A stretch of 64,000 nt of DNA from Mytilus edulis (taxonomy: Eukaryota; Mollusca; Bivalvia; Mytilida; Mytilidae), in assembly GCF_963676685.1 (NCBI RefSeq), contig NC_092355.1:68331006-68395005 (forward strand), read 5' to 3'. The notes under the pieces are model-generated. The model did no database searches. It saw only the letters and a program-made list of their open reading frames with translations, and was not told the origin of the DNA. The position numbers and the translations under genes were made by a program. The stretch's first letter is position 1. The number at the start of each line of letters is the position of its first letter. This document shows, piece after piece, positions 12,701 through 27,700 of this stretch.

Positions 12701-15700
12701 AGTTAATCTCTGACCCCCTTATGTCCTCGTCCCCTTTGGATTTTACTAACCCTGTATGGATCCGTAGCGGGCAATAGCGAACCATTTTTAAAACTTATAA
12801 TATTTAATCTTTAAATAATAAATTCCAAATCACTTACGTGTGAAGGATATTAAATCGGTAAGCTGTAAAGCTTAAGTAATAAAGTGAATACAATTTACAA
12901 CTATGTCTGTCTAATATGTTGGTCACTTAAAAATATAAAAAGGACTATGATGCCTTTTTGGTCAGCTTTAATCAAAACCAAATGACCTACTACAAAACCC
13001 ACAATGTAATGCATAAGGAAATCAGTAAAAGAAAGTCAACATGAAAACACCCTAATGGAAATAAAAACGAATAGTATTTCGTACATAAATTAAACCGTTC
13101 GTTTTCTCGTTTGAATTGTTCTACATTTGCAATTTCGGAGTATTTTATAGCTTACTATCCGGTATGTGCTTTGCTCATTGTTGAAAGCCGTACGGTGACC
13201 TATTGTTGTATATTTCTGAGTCAGTTTGTCTCTTGTTAGTTGTCTCATTTGCAAACATACCACCTTTTTTTTTATATTTGACACTATGCACAACACTGAT
13301 TGTTATCAAGATTGAAGTGAAACAAAATATTGTGACTATGATGACATAAATGACAACATACACAAAACACAAAATTATTTCAAAATTGATAAATACCTGT
13401 CACAAAAGATCGCATGACTTTCACCATGAGAAGTGGATTAATGATAACATAATCTCTCAGATGTATGTTATCAAAGTACACAATCTTCCCAAGCGAATGG
13501 TGAAAATGAAGGAAATCTTTCAGTTGTCTTGGATTCAGAACTGACACCTTGCTTATGGCATTTAGTTCTTCAAACTCATGCAATGACAAGATTTGTTTTC
13601 CTTGAGCTACCAACACAGCAATCTCACGTTCGAGGGGAACACATGCATTAGGCATTTTCTCCCCCCAACACGGATGGTCGAAAGTAAGGTCTGTAATGGC
13701 TTTCCTCAGGGTGTCAATTTCTTTATCATCTTTATCAGTTGCATTGACAAATATTTGTTTGTCAAGAACAAGATGAGTTCGTCCTTCATGGTCTTTAAAC
13801 AATTCCTCTACTTCGCTGTACAACAGTGCACGTCTGGTGTCTACTTCCTCCTGCCAAAAAAAATAGACTAAATGAAGAGAGAACCTTTATATGGCATGAC
13901 CCATCCTTAGTAAATCCAGCAATGGTATATTTTTTGTAAACATGTTATAATCATAACTTTTCTAGGTCAACATGGTCAATGTATTCTTTGTTTTTATAAA
14001 TCTGTCATAAAAAAACTTTCAAAACATTAATATTGTAACAGTAAGTTCCCTTTACTATTTGTTTTTTAAATATAAATAAAAAATACAATTTATGCCATTT
14101 ATAGGTTTAGTGGAGTCTATATAAAAAGGATAGAGTTTGTTCATACTTTGCAAAAAGTAGTATATATTGATATATGTTCAAAAATTATAAAAATGATAGG
14201 TCACCGTGCATTTTCTCAAGCTACATCTTGTGACAAAATGGCACATTTTGTATGGATTATACAGGACATTACACCATTTTGTTATTGGAAACTAAATTAC
14301 ATGATAGAATTATAAAATAAGTAACACAATATAGCTTTTAGACAAAGCTTTGAGAATATCAAAAGAAAAGAGAGGATCACCTCACGTTTTTTTTCGGCTA
14401 AAATACAAAAAAGGAAAATTCCTTGTAGATTCTTTCAGAAAATGCACTGTTTCAGAGTTATCTCTCCTTAAAATGCAAAAAAAAAATGAAAAATCAACCA
14501 CATTAATATACACTTGTACAAATATTAATATTTATAAGATATATTTTTATAAATTGGTTCATTTTTTTTTAACTGTTCATAATGTCTAATACGATTGTTA
14601 TTAATTTTGAAACGTGTTTAACGGTTTCCAATCATCCCAGATTTTCATAAAACTTGAAAGCTTTCTCTTTTATATCCCTTTTTTGTAAATCGCAAAAAAT
14701 CATTTTTATGTAGATTTATATTTCTAGTTGGGAATACATTAAGATACCAGAAGTAACTTTTTAGATTATCTAAAATGTTCTTAATTCACCTGATATTTTC
14801 ATTAAATTGTGATTTTATGTTAAAAACATACATTACTTACAATTTGTAAAATTCTAATTTATTACTTGTTATCGATATTCTATTTGCTGAAGCAAAGGTT
14901 GATAATGTAATAGTTTTCAGTAAATCAAGACTGCCAATGAGAGAAATTATCACCTTTTATATCATGTAATGCGGGGTTCACACATTGCCGATTATTGTTC
15001 CTGTTTGAGATCAGACAGCAATACGATACGAGAAGTGGAAAAGTCGGATTAGTATCCTCAATAATCTGGAATGTCCTATCATTGTCTGAACGCATTCGTT
15101 TTAGTTCGTAACAGATTCCTAAGAGTCGGGAAGGGTCCGAATAGTTCGGCAAAGCATCCCGACAATTAGCTGCGTCCCGTAACATTCGGGGCAACTCAGC
15201 CGATTTTGTCTAGTCGGATTACAATTGTGGCTATGTCGTGACAGATTCTGCTGTATCGGGTCGAATTCCGAACAATGTCTTGTGTATTCTGGACGGTGTC
15301 CTGTGGAATGGGAATGATCCGGAGTAATTTTTCATAGCAGTTTTTCTGCCGATTGAGTCCAGATTGCATCCAGATCTTATCGATTGCGAACCGTTTTTTG
15401 CCGAAACCGTTCCGAAACAGTCCCGACATTTACAGAATACAATACGACTGAGACCAGACAAAGCCGTTTGCAATGCGATAGAGCGGACCGTGATAGGATT
15501 ACGTTCCGACAGTGCTTGATCATCCCGAATATGCCGACAGTTTTCGAACAGATAACTTTTGTCATTGTCGGTTCACTGTCTGGTCACTGTCTGATCTCAG
15601 TCGGATTACATTCGGTAGAGTCGGGACGCAGTCTTGACAGACTCGGTCGAATTTTACCTGGCGAATAATACATTTTGGATTAGAAGCGGATTCAGAACGG

Positions 15701-18700
15701 GATTATCGGGACCTATTCGCTTAGAAACGGTTGAATATCGAAGCTTCCTGGACACTATCTGATTGTTTTCGTGATCAAATTAAATTTTTTTACAAATTTT
15801 AATTAAAGTTTGAATTTCCATCCACGATTCACAGGATCTTGATAAGACTTTTAATAAATTTTAATCGGGAATGGTCCTGTCAAGAACGGTAGTAAAAATC
15901 GTGAATGTGTGACCCCAGCTTTAGATAATGTTATGGAAAATTACAAACATAGTGAAAAAGAGGTATGCCTTTGACTCCTTGTCTGTCTTTGCCTATTCCG
16001 ATTTTGTCTGTTTTGAGCTGTGGCTTTTCGTCGTCTCGTCTTTATAATACGATGTGAATTAAAAAAAAATTGGTCTTAAGAATCTTTGAATAGACATTAA
16101 ACTATAATCGACAAACGATGCTGGTACCGTTAATGTTCTTTTAAAAACTACAATGAATTATTCCTTCACATTAGATTTGCAAACTATAACAAGAGGCTCT
16201 CAAGAGCTTGAATCTCTCACCTTAATTTTTGTTTGTTAAATCTCTCATCAATGATTATTTTGGCTGTTCAATTTATTTTACTGTTCTTTGAATCGTCTTA
16301 TTTTCTTCAAAAGCAAAAAAAATCTCATTTTCTCCTATGTTCTATTTTAGCCGTTTCTTGACATACAAGGAAATGAAATATAAAATTTATACTAGATACT
16401 CTGAAACTCATTTAGCCTAAGTTTGGCTGAAATTGATACAGCAGTTTCAAAGGAGAAGATTTTTTAAAGTAAGTCAACATGATGAACAAATTGTGAAAAA
16501 AAGTCTTTAAAGGGCAATAACTCCTTAAGGGGTCAATTGACAATTTTGGTCAAATTAACTTATTTGTAGTAATCATACGTTTTTTGATTGAGTTAAGTCT
16601 GCCAATTGATATTTTATCGTATGTTTTTCTATGTTGTGATGTTATGCTATTGTTTCAGAAAAAGGGAGAAGGTTTGGGCCCATTAAAACGTTTAATCCCG
16701 CTGCAAATGTTTGCACCTGTCCTAAGTCAGGAATCTGATGCACAGTAGTTGTCGTTTGTTTATGTAATATATACGTGTTTCTCGTTTCTCGTTTTGTTTA
16801 TATAGATTAGACCGTTGGTTTTCCCGTTTGAATGGTTTTACACTAGTAATTTTGGGGCCCTTTATAGCTTGTTGTTCGGTGTGAGCCAAGGCTCCGTGTT
16901 GAAGGCCGTACTTAAACCTATAATGGTTTAATTTTTAAATTGTTATTTGGATGGAGAGTTGTCTCATTGGCACTCACACCACATCTTCCTATATCTACTT
17001 ACTTTGCTTAACAATTTTCCTATTCACAGTTTATCTGTATCTATTATAATATTCAAGATAATAACCAAAAACTGCAAAATTTCTTTAAAATCATCAATTC
17101 AGGGGCATTATACCTGAAAAACCAGTTACCCAATTCGGCTGAAAATTTCAGGACAGGTAGACCTTAACCTAATAAATACTTTAACTTCTTGTCTTATTTG
17201 CTCTAAATGCTAGAGTTTTTGAGATATAAGCCAAAAACTGCATTTTACCCTGTGTTCTATTTTTAGCCATGACGGCCATGTTTTGTGACAAAATAAAAAA
17301 ATAAAGCACAAACTTTATTTTATACACCCTACTGATCATTCAGTTGAAGTTTGGTTGATTTGGTTGAGTAGTTTTAGAGGAGAAGATTTTTTAAAGTTAG
17401 CAAATATGATGAACAAATTGTGAAAAATTGTCATTAAAGGACAATAACCCCTTAAGGGATCAATTGACAATTTTGGTCATATTAACTTATTTGTAGATCT
17501 TACTTTGCTGATCTGTTTTGCTGTTTACAGTTTATCTTTATATATAATAATATTCAAGATAATGACCAAAAACTGCAAAATTTCCTTAAAATTACCAATT
17601 AAGTGGCAGCAACCCAACAATGGTTTGTTTGATTCATCTGAAAATTTCAGGGCTGATAGATCTTTACCTAATGAACATTTTTGCCTCATGTCAGATTTGC
17701 TCTAAATGCTTTCGTTTTTGAGATATAAGCCAAAAACTGCATTTGATCCCTATGTTCTATTTTAAGTAACGGCGGCCATGTTTTTTGACGGATCAAAAAT
17801 CGAAGCACAAACTTTGTGCAGGATAATCTAAGGAAAAATCATGCTAAGTTTTCATCCAAATTCATTCAGTAGTTTCAGAGAAGAAGATGTTTGAAAAATT
17901 GTTAACGACGACGACGACGACGGACGCCAAGTGATGAGAAAAGCTCACATGGCCATTTAGGCCAGGTGAGCTAAAAATGGTATGGCCAAAGTCACAAAAA
18001 AATACCAAAAGAAAATGATAACAAAACGGCGATAATGTTATGCATTTTTTAATGATGGATTAATGTCTTGGTTACTTACCATTGGAACTTTGTCTTTATG
18101 GGTTGCAACAAACAAGATCTTCGGGATACCTTCAAAAACCACCTTACAATAGGTCAGGATTGAGTTGACCCAGTGCATTAAGAACACTGAAAGTAAAATA
18201 GATCTAAAGTGCAACGTACAGTTAAAGAAACACGTTTCTCTAATTTTTGTACTATCTATACATTTCCTGAGCGGTGTGAGAAAAATATTTCTCCTCATTA
18301 GTGAAAAATCTGTTTGATTATGACATCTAAATGTTTTGTTTTCTTTGAATTTTCCTATTGTGACGTCATGAAAAAAGGCGACAATGTCTGGTGACGTCGC
18401 ATATAAAGAACACCAGTTTCTGAAAATCTTTGAAAAATAACGAAAAAAGCATTAAAGAAACAGATTCCGACACTATAACTCGTGTATTACGATATTTTTC
18501 CACTCGAGACAGTTTAATTTTATTGTTTAATACAGTATCGCAAATTTCTTTTAGATGTGTTAAATAACATGATTATTTTTACATAATTGTAGACATAGAG
18601 AATCAATTTCGTAAAAGAGGAGCACATCAAAACCTGAACTCCAATGACCAAAACCGGGAGAGAACTCAGGATGGTTCAGTCATTCCTGATAGTTGCATCT

Positions 18701-21700
18701 ATCGTCTTACGCATGGCTATTAAATTATTATTGATATGTGGTATTTTGACAGATAGTTCTTTTAATGCATTTTCTATATAGTTTTCAGAAATCTAAATCA
18801 CCAAAAATTACCTGCTGGAGTTGGTGTCAAGTGCTGCCCTGGAAAACACAGAACATCAGGAACTTCTTCAGTTAAACCTTTACTTCCATCAAAAACTACT
18901 AGAAACAAAGCTCTGAAAGTCATGAATGTCTGGTGTGTTGTATAGTAGACATACTGTCCACCAAAGTCCCAGAAGATGAGTCGGCCAACTTTCATCTTAT
19001 ATTTCCCACTTTTGAGGACTTTTTCCATTTTCTTTCTTAGTTCGTCTTTGGTCATTCTAGCCTTCATTTTCTGTTTAATTTGTTGTCCTTTGGACAGACC
19101 TAAGGTCTGCTGGGTTGACAACGAAGAGATTTCTAGTTGTTGTGTAGAGGGCTGCTTGGTAGCCTTTGTTTGTGAAGAACGGTCACCTTGGGTGTAATCT
19201 TTATATTGACCACCAACAGTTTTTTTGTCTGACATATGTTTCACTGGTTTGTCAGGTGTTTTGGTTCTTTCACTTTCATCAACTTCTACAGAGGTCATCA
19301 ATACCTTATTGAACACAACATCCATGGCATCATAAGTTTCTATATAAAAGAACATAGTCTATGATTTTGAAATTGAAGAAAACCACATGCAACCACTCAC
19401 TGATATATATATAGGAAGATGTGGTGTGAGTGCCAATGAGACAACTCTCCATCCAAATAACAATTCAAAAAGTAAACCATTATAGGTGAAAGTACGGTCT
19501 TCAACACGGAGCATTGGCTCACACCGAACAACAAGCTATAATGGGCCCCAAAATTACTAGTGTAACACCATTCAAACGGGAAAACCAACGGTCTAATCTA
19601 TATAAACAAAATGCATGAAATGACTATACACTATTTAAGAGTTTCAATGTTTTAAGCTTATGATTGTCATCGTAATATACAATCAAATATAAAAATTCTT
19701 AAGAGTGCTATTTCGTGGTCTTAAAGATAAAACCCTTTCAAAGTTTCATCATAATTCATGAATGTTCACAAATTTAAAAAAATAAATGCCTACTCAAATC
19801 CAATCTATAATAAAGATCGAATTATTATAGAAGATTGTCCACCAAGTTGAATAATTTTTATCGTGACTAATATATTATATTGCACACTTTTGCTGTTGAC
19901 AATTTACTAAGTGTACAGCATTGCACTAAGTATCCCTGATGTATTAGTTATTGATAACCAGGGAGAATATCTAATGAAAGTAAATTGATACTACATTTCA
20001 TGTTTACCGGAGAATTTCACTTCAATCCGATAATGGGTTTTAATATTAGATAAATTTGCATCGTGTTTGCCATAATCATCTTTGATTTGGATAAATATAG
20101 TTGAGAATATTTGAACATTGAGGTATTTACTATAAACTACTCGGGTAAACATGATTATACACATCATCAGAATATACAACTCAAAGTTGTCAAAAATAAA
20201 ATTAATAAAAAGTAAAAGAAGAAGACAGAAAAGTGTGTATTAAACAATATTGAATACATGTATATTATTTCTTTTATTAAACATGTGTTAGGTATGTTAA
20301 AGTACATTATAGTCACCTGAAATGCTCACGTCATGTGACTTCAGACTTGGGTCATGTGACTTCAGGGATATTTATAATTGTTTATGTAGCTTAGGGTTTT
20401 CATAATTAATTTGCTGGGTTTTATTTCTTTTAATTACATTATTGACTTCAACTATATATTTTATTTCTGCTTTGAATATTTTAAAGATATCTATTTTTGT
20501 TCAGATATAATATGATTTGTAGATAGAAAAAAATATTACAGTCAAAAGGAAGTTAATTTCAAAGTAAGCTTTATCGTTTATTTCATATCCTACTATAAGA
20601 TTTTCCATATTACAAATGTTTTCATTGAAACCTTTAAGTTGAAGAAGGTTAAATATTTTCGATATAAAATCACTGTTGTAACTGCAAGAAAAAGAAAAAT
20701 GTTCATATTCTTCTTTTATACTACAATGATAACATTTATCATCTGTGAGTATTTTCCATTTTACTAATAGATCATTGCATGGAAGTATAAAGTGAATTAA
20801 TTTCCATCTAAACATTTTCAGTTTATTGTCAGGTAAGTAGTGAAAAATCAAGTTACAACAATTTTCTAGTTTAAAGTAAAGGTTTTTGGCAAACAATTTT
20901 TCCCACATTATAACTCAAATTGGTTGTGTGGTTTGTTTTCATTTATAACAATGTTTTATAATTGATTTCTTTGTTAAGAATGATTTTTAGACTCTTTATA
21001 GTTTTATGAATATTAAGGTTCGGTCACACCTTAACGGCTAGCTCGAACGGATGCCTAGCGGACAACTTTTTTTCAATCCGTTCATGTCCGTTAGACGTCC
21101 GTTCTTATCCGTTAGACGTCCGTCCATATCCGTTGCATGTCCGTTTAGTGTACGTTTTATCTGTCGACGTCCGTTCTGTTCGGTGGAAATTTTTGCGCAG
21201 GTTTAAAACTTTGAACGGACGTCCAACGGATGAAATGTCCGTTGAACGTCCGGTAGGCGTCCGCTTTGTACGGTACTCGTCCGTTTCGTTTCCGTTGTGT
21301 ATCCGTTACGTGTCCGTTATAATCCTTTGGAGGTCTAAAATATAAATTCACCAACGGACTTCTACCGGACGTTTAACGGATAAAACGGATGTTGAACGAA
21401 TGAGAAACGGACTTCTACCGGACGTATAACGGATCAAACGGATGATGAACGGATCCGAAACGGATAAATACCAATTGAAAATTTCGCGATAGAAATGCCA
21501 ATTATTGGAATGTCAGATTTCTTAAGGTTCATGAATTCTTATTATTCATAATCGATCTTAGAGTAAGGGCACGTCTTCACAATGAAGCAGCTTTTATTCA
21601 GGCCAGGAACTACCCTTTGGCGGCATTTTGAAGAACAAACCAAAACCAGTTACAAAACAAAGTTGTCGACGAATTAACTTAAAGATATAGGAAGATGTGA

Positions 21701-24700
21701 TGCATGAATGTCAATGAGACAACTCTCCATCCAAAAAAACAATTTATGGAAGTAAACCATTATAGGTCAAGGTACGGCCTTCAACACGGAGTTTTGGCTC
21801 ACACCGAAAAACAAGCAATAAAGGGCCCCAAAATTACTAGTGTAAAACCATTTAAACGGGAAAACAACGGTCTAATCTATTTTAAAAAAAACGAGGAACG
21901 AGAAACACGTAAATTACATAAACAAACGACAACTACTGTACATCAGATTCCTGACTTAGGCCAGGTGCAAACATTTGTAGCGGAATTAAACGTTTAAATT
22001 GTATCAAACCTTCTTCCTTTTTCTAAAACAATAGTATAACATCCCCATATAGAAAAAACACACGAAAAAACATCAATTGGAAGGCTCAACTCAAACAAAA
22101 AACGTAAATTAACACACTATGAACGAATTTATTTGATCTGCGATACCTGAATGCAAATACATAGCTAACAAAATTATAAGGGATAAATATTTAAGGTCAA
22201 AAGTAAATAAACAAGTATAAACAAAGCTATGGTAAGATACCACTGTGAAATATTTAACCATTTTTAGAAAATCTTCACTTTTGATAAAATTCGGTTTCAT
22301 ATTTTACACAGGTTAATGAAAAATATTTTCGTTAAATATACTAGTTCGTTCTTTTATATAGAATCTTCCGATTAGGAATACCAAGAAAGTTCTGTAAAAT
22401 AGATAAATCTAATTTTAAACTTGATACATATGGGGTGAATATCAACAATAAAACTATACAATTATAAACAAATTTGTATGTATGTATGTTTATTCATTTT
22501 TTATCAGTGACATGAAACTTATGATGAGCATCCTAAGCTTTGACTATCGAACATTTAAGGAAGTTCGCTTGTCATGTTTTTGAATTTTTGTCAGATTTTG
22601 AGAATCATTATTTAAACATTTGACTCATGTGAATGCCTTAACAAATTTTGTCCATTGACCCCAATTTTCCTTTTGATAAATCTTTGACAAGTATAATTAT
22701 AAGCCATCTGTAAAAGTCTTATAAAATCTTTTTTAATTTTTTAAAAGGTTTTGAGAACTTTAACTTGGGAATGATAAAGCTATAAAAACTCAAGAGAGAA
22801 CATTTTCCCACCAAAATATCAATGGCTAATATCTCAAAAACAAGCACATTGACCTACATTTTTTTAACTTATGGTTATTTCATGAATTCCCTATCAATAT
22901 ATACAAGTGTTATGAAGCGCTTGTTATTTTGAAACTGAGCAGTGAACTTTATTAATATCATAAAAGGTCCTACAAGGTCATTTGAAATTCATGGTTGCAT
23001 GGGTGTTTATAAAAATTAGATATTATTCCTCTATCTAGGTAATCGAATTAGATGCGTATGAATAGATACTGTTTTTCTTTAAACGGAATATTTATTGCAC
23101 ATGATAAAGGATAGCCTTAGTCGTAACACCTAAACCGAAACACCTCAAACTTGTATCCAAATATACAGACAAGATATAAGTGCCTGTAACCCATTTGATC
23201 ATTTTGTTTTACATCAAACTGGCAATATTGATGCAGTGATCTCTTTTAGTCTTCAACATCGCGATATGCCAAAATATGTGTCCACCTTGTAGCAAACACT
23301 GCTACTGACCTTCTAAGGCTCACTCAAAAGGAAACACACAAACAGTTTAAATTGTCAACTACTTTGTACTGTTTTGTTACCAAATTGTCAACTATGGATA
23401 TTTTCCTAAGATAAATTATAAAACAACTATTTGAAATTATTTTCTATAACGTTGACTACATTCTTGCTTCTGTTTCTCTTGTATTTTTTCATATTCTTTG
23501 TTCATTTATATGTTTTGGAGTTAAGTGTTATGACCCTTTTCATTGAAATAGGACACATTTTTGTTGACGGGCCATCTGAAGCCCGCCTTCGGTAGCAGTA
23601 TTTTTTCTCTATGTTGAAAACACGTTTGTGTCATTTGGCTGTTTTCTGCTCTCTATTCGGGTTGTTGTCTCTTTTATATATTCCAAATCAACATTCTCAA
23701 TTTCATTTGTCTATATGCCATTTTTTTTTTTGTCAATACAGTTATAGCAATTAAAATCATGTTACAATGCTTACTTAAATACAAGAAATAAAGGTAATTG
23801 TAGAATAATTGCTGCATTATTATACTATGATACTTTAGTGAAACAAACATAGGAATACTAGAAGTAAATAATTTTAGTACTCTTATGTTTTTGTTGGCGT
23901 ATAAAAAAACTTCAATAATTATGTACAATTGTAAAGTCATTTCTACACTGTACAATTCAATGAAGTCATTTACACACTGAACATTCTCACAATTACAAGC
24001 ATTAGCAAAGTTAAATCTATATATTTGAATGTGTTTTTCTTACCGGGATCAATCGTGATCAACTTTCTGGTTTCCATATTAATGCCACAGTAACCTTCAA
24101 CGAGGGAAATACCATCAGTAGGGTGTTTTCCTTCTGGAATAACTACCCCTGCTAAAAGCTTGACAAGACTTGATTTTCCCACTCCGAATTGCCCAGTTAC
24201 CATACAGCGCATATCAAATGATTCATAGCATCCCATACCAAGCAATCGGTTGTACATGGCAGATCGCACAGAATCTGAAAATTTTTCGAATATCAACATG
24301 CAGATAATTATTGATGTGGTCTTTATGAGTTTTACTTAACGTGTATATACATTATTAAAAAAGTATCAGATTATTGCGTGGCATTTAAAAATAAAATTCA
24401 GATGCATTATCAGCCCAATGTTCAATATAAGCCCAAGAGACAAAGGCATACATTTGATTTGAAAAATGACATGCAATGATCTTTTTATGTTTCAACAATG
24501 AAGAAAATAAGTTTGATGCATTGATTCGTTGCAGTGGTTCTCAGATAGAAATTAATAAAATCAAAAGTTTACAGAGGTCGGAAGCCAAATGTTCTGCGTC
24601 CGATATAAAATCTCTTTATCATATGCCTACAAATAGGAGAAAAACAACCGTTTTATATTTTTTTATTTTGACTATAAAACAAAAATTGTATATTAAATAA

Positions 24701-27700
24701 TGTACACTGTTTGCAAGAGTCAACAGTTGTTAAGAAACGATCTTAATTATGCTGGAAACTTTAAAATATGCATTTATTTTATCATTTTTTTTTTAATTTC
24801 ATCTTTTATACTTTCCTGTAACCTAATAGTTGTTGTAAACCCTACTTTGTTATATGTTTTACTGAAAACGTTTGGGGGGTCTTTCTGGAATTTGCCTACT
24901 AATGCCATGCACTAACGTTACGGAAAGAAATGTGATAATATCCGGACGCATGTGATAAATCAAGATTTTTTTATACAAGTCCGACCATTGTTTTATTAAT
25001 TATGCACTTTGCATACATGTGTACTCCTTTTTGATTGCTGAATTACCTAGTTATATGATATTATCATAACACTTTACACCAGTAAAAAAATTTTCTTCTT
25101 TAAAAAGGCCAAAAACAAAATCATAATATGTTACATACCACAGATTGCTACCTACTATAGTAAGAAATTGTAGCATAATTCATATTCATTTATAATCTAA
25201 AAACCCCTTTTTGTCCCATAAAAACTCAGGAAAAAAACTGGTTGATGCATTGGTTGAAATTGGAACGTTTCAAGTGAATGTTGCAGTTTTCTATAACTTA
25301 TAGAAAGAACAATGTCATACTCCGCAGTTCCGTTGGAATAGCGACCCACCTTGGGCTTTTATTCAATCAGTAGAGATTTTAGACTGAATGCTTCTTCAGA
25401 TAAATGATTTTGGATACAGAAAAACAACCAATAGAATACTAATAAATTTCTATTAATTACCAATGTTAACAAAATTATCATATCAAAAATAATAGCCCCG
25501 ATGGATTTAACCAAAAATTGGCCTAACCGATATTAAACTGGTCATTACATATATCGTAGAAATATTAATGTTCATGTTGTTGCGTACTTCCAAAAAATGT
25601 GAAATGCATGATGTCGTCAAATAGTTGTATACTCTCATAAACCAATACTAAATAATTCTTACATGATTTGCATATCTATAAATACTTGAACAGGATTAGT
25701 CAATTAAGTGTTTTCCCCTTGGTGTACACTTTAATAAACCATGTTTCCGAATCTATTTTCATAAACTTCAGTGATCTATTCATGCGCAATACATATACAT
25801 AAATGATCCCGGGATTTTCAGCAAAATTGAGATTGAAAAACTAAAAACATAACAGTAGACTTGTTTTTATATTAATGCATGTATAACAAAAAAGAAATAA
25901 TGCATTGAGAACATACGATACAGGTTTGATCCCATATTAAAATTGCTGACAATTTGCATATAGACTATTTTTTCCTGATTAAATCAAATATGTTGTAAAA
26001 AATAAACCTTTATGAGCTACTTTATGAGTAAAATGAGGTCGAAATTTTATATATTTGCTCAAAATGTAGATTTGTGGACGTATTTTTCCTTTGTACAGAA
26101 ATTAAAAACTTTTTTGTTTTAAAAGATTAGCACATGCTGTTTAAATTATTTGAAAATTCTGTTTTATATAAATGTCCATTAAAATTGTGATTTTGTTTTT
26201 AAAAAAAATCTTATTTATCAAATGTTCATGAATGTTGAAAAAAACCCATATTTTTGCTGTATATTTATTAAATTTATAAAAAAAAATACACTATTGACGT
26301 TTTCATGAAAATTGACACTCATAATCTTGTTTCATTATCAAACCAAATGATGAAAAAAACGGGTCCAAGAACTTGTTTTCAAGTTAAATAAGTTTGAAGG
26401 ATAAAAATCAGTCAGTTTTTTTTCCCCCGATAAGTCATAGTTTGACGTCGCGAAAATAATAATTTACGTTAGCAACGTCATAAACTCTCTTGTATCTGCA
26501 TCGTATGCCGTGAACACTTTGAAAATGTATAAAATTCAGATTCGTATTCGATTCCGAACATTTCACGAATTATTTGGCGAATTAACGTCATGGAAAACAC
26601 GACGACATACGATTGAAAACTTTCAGATGGACGATTAATTCGGTTACAATCTACTGAACATGGAGTTTTTGAGGTAGGTGCTATTTCATTTTTAAAGTAT
26701 GTTCCATTTATGGCGGCGTACACTTTAGTTTCGACATGCGATTGTGCTTTTGATGGTAAAATATGTAGGACTCAAATCTATGGTGGGTTCCAAATCTATG
26801 GCAGATTCCAAATCTATGGTAAATATGATGTAATGCCATCCCAAATCTATGGCAGATTTTTAAAACCTAATTTATGGCAAGTTTTGTAAATTCCTAATCT
26901 ACGGCGGATATTGGTTGTTTCCAAATCTATAGAAGAAAGTAAAATCACAAAAATACTGAACTCAGAGGAAAATCAATACGAAAAGTCCATAATCACATGG
27001 CAAAATCAAATAACAAAACGCATCAAAAACGAATAGACAAGAACTGTCATATTCCTGACTTGGTACAGGCATTTTCAAATGTAGAAAATGGTGGATTAAA
27101 CCTGGTTCTATAGCGCTAACCCTCTCTCTTTAATAACAGTCTCATCAAATTCCGTTATATTTACATGATGCGTTAAATAAACAGTCACAATTAATGAAAT
27201 AGTCAAAATATGGGTTCATCAGTCATCATCATCGCATAACAATTTTAAAAGGGACAATTTAACAGAACACAAAAACATCTCTCTACGAACACATGGATTG
27301 ACTTGAGTGTCTGACGTCATAAAATTTGTATACGTCACATAAATTTGTCGTTCAATGTGAATACAAACAGTTTTAAAATTTACATAGGCAATGTAAGCAT
27401 ACAGAGTTAAAAAATCAAAAATATGTAAGAACAAATTACAGAAATAGACCGAGATTTAAACTAGTCCAAAAGTTATAGGTAGAATTTATGAGAATCCAAA
27501 AATAGTTAATTCCACTACGCGATTGAATGATTTTGACGTTTGTGGTTCAACGTATATAGTAATTCATAATAGAAATATATCATAATGACATATAATAGAC
27601 CAAAATAATACTGACGGGATCTTTTAAAGTACAGAGTCACGTAATAAGAACAAAAGAAATACAAAGAGTCGAATATACAAAACAAACCACCAAAAAATGA

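Noticed and set aside
15384-15668. Overlapping frames on both strands (15196-15668)
   Set aside because: They result from internal CCGA/TCGG symmetry of an inverted-end element.
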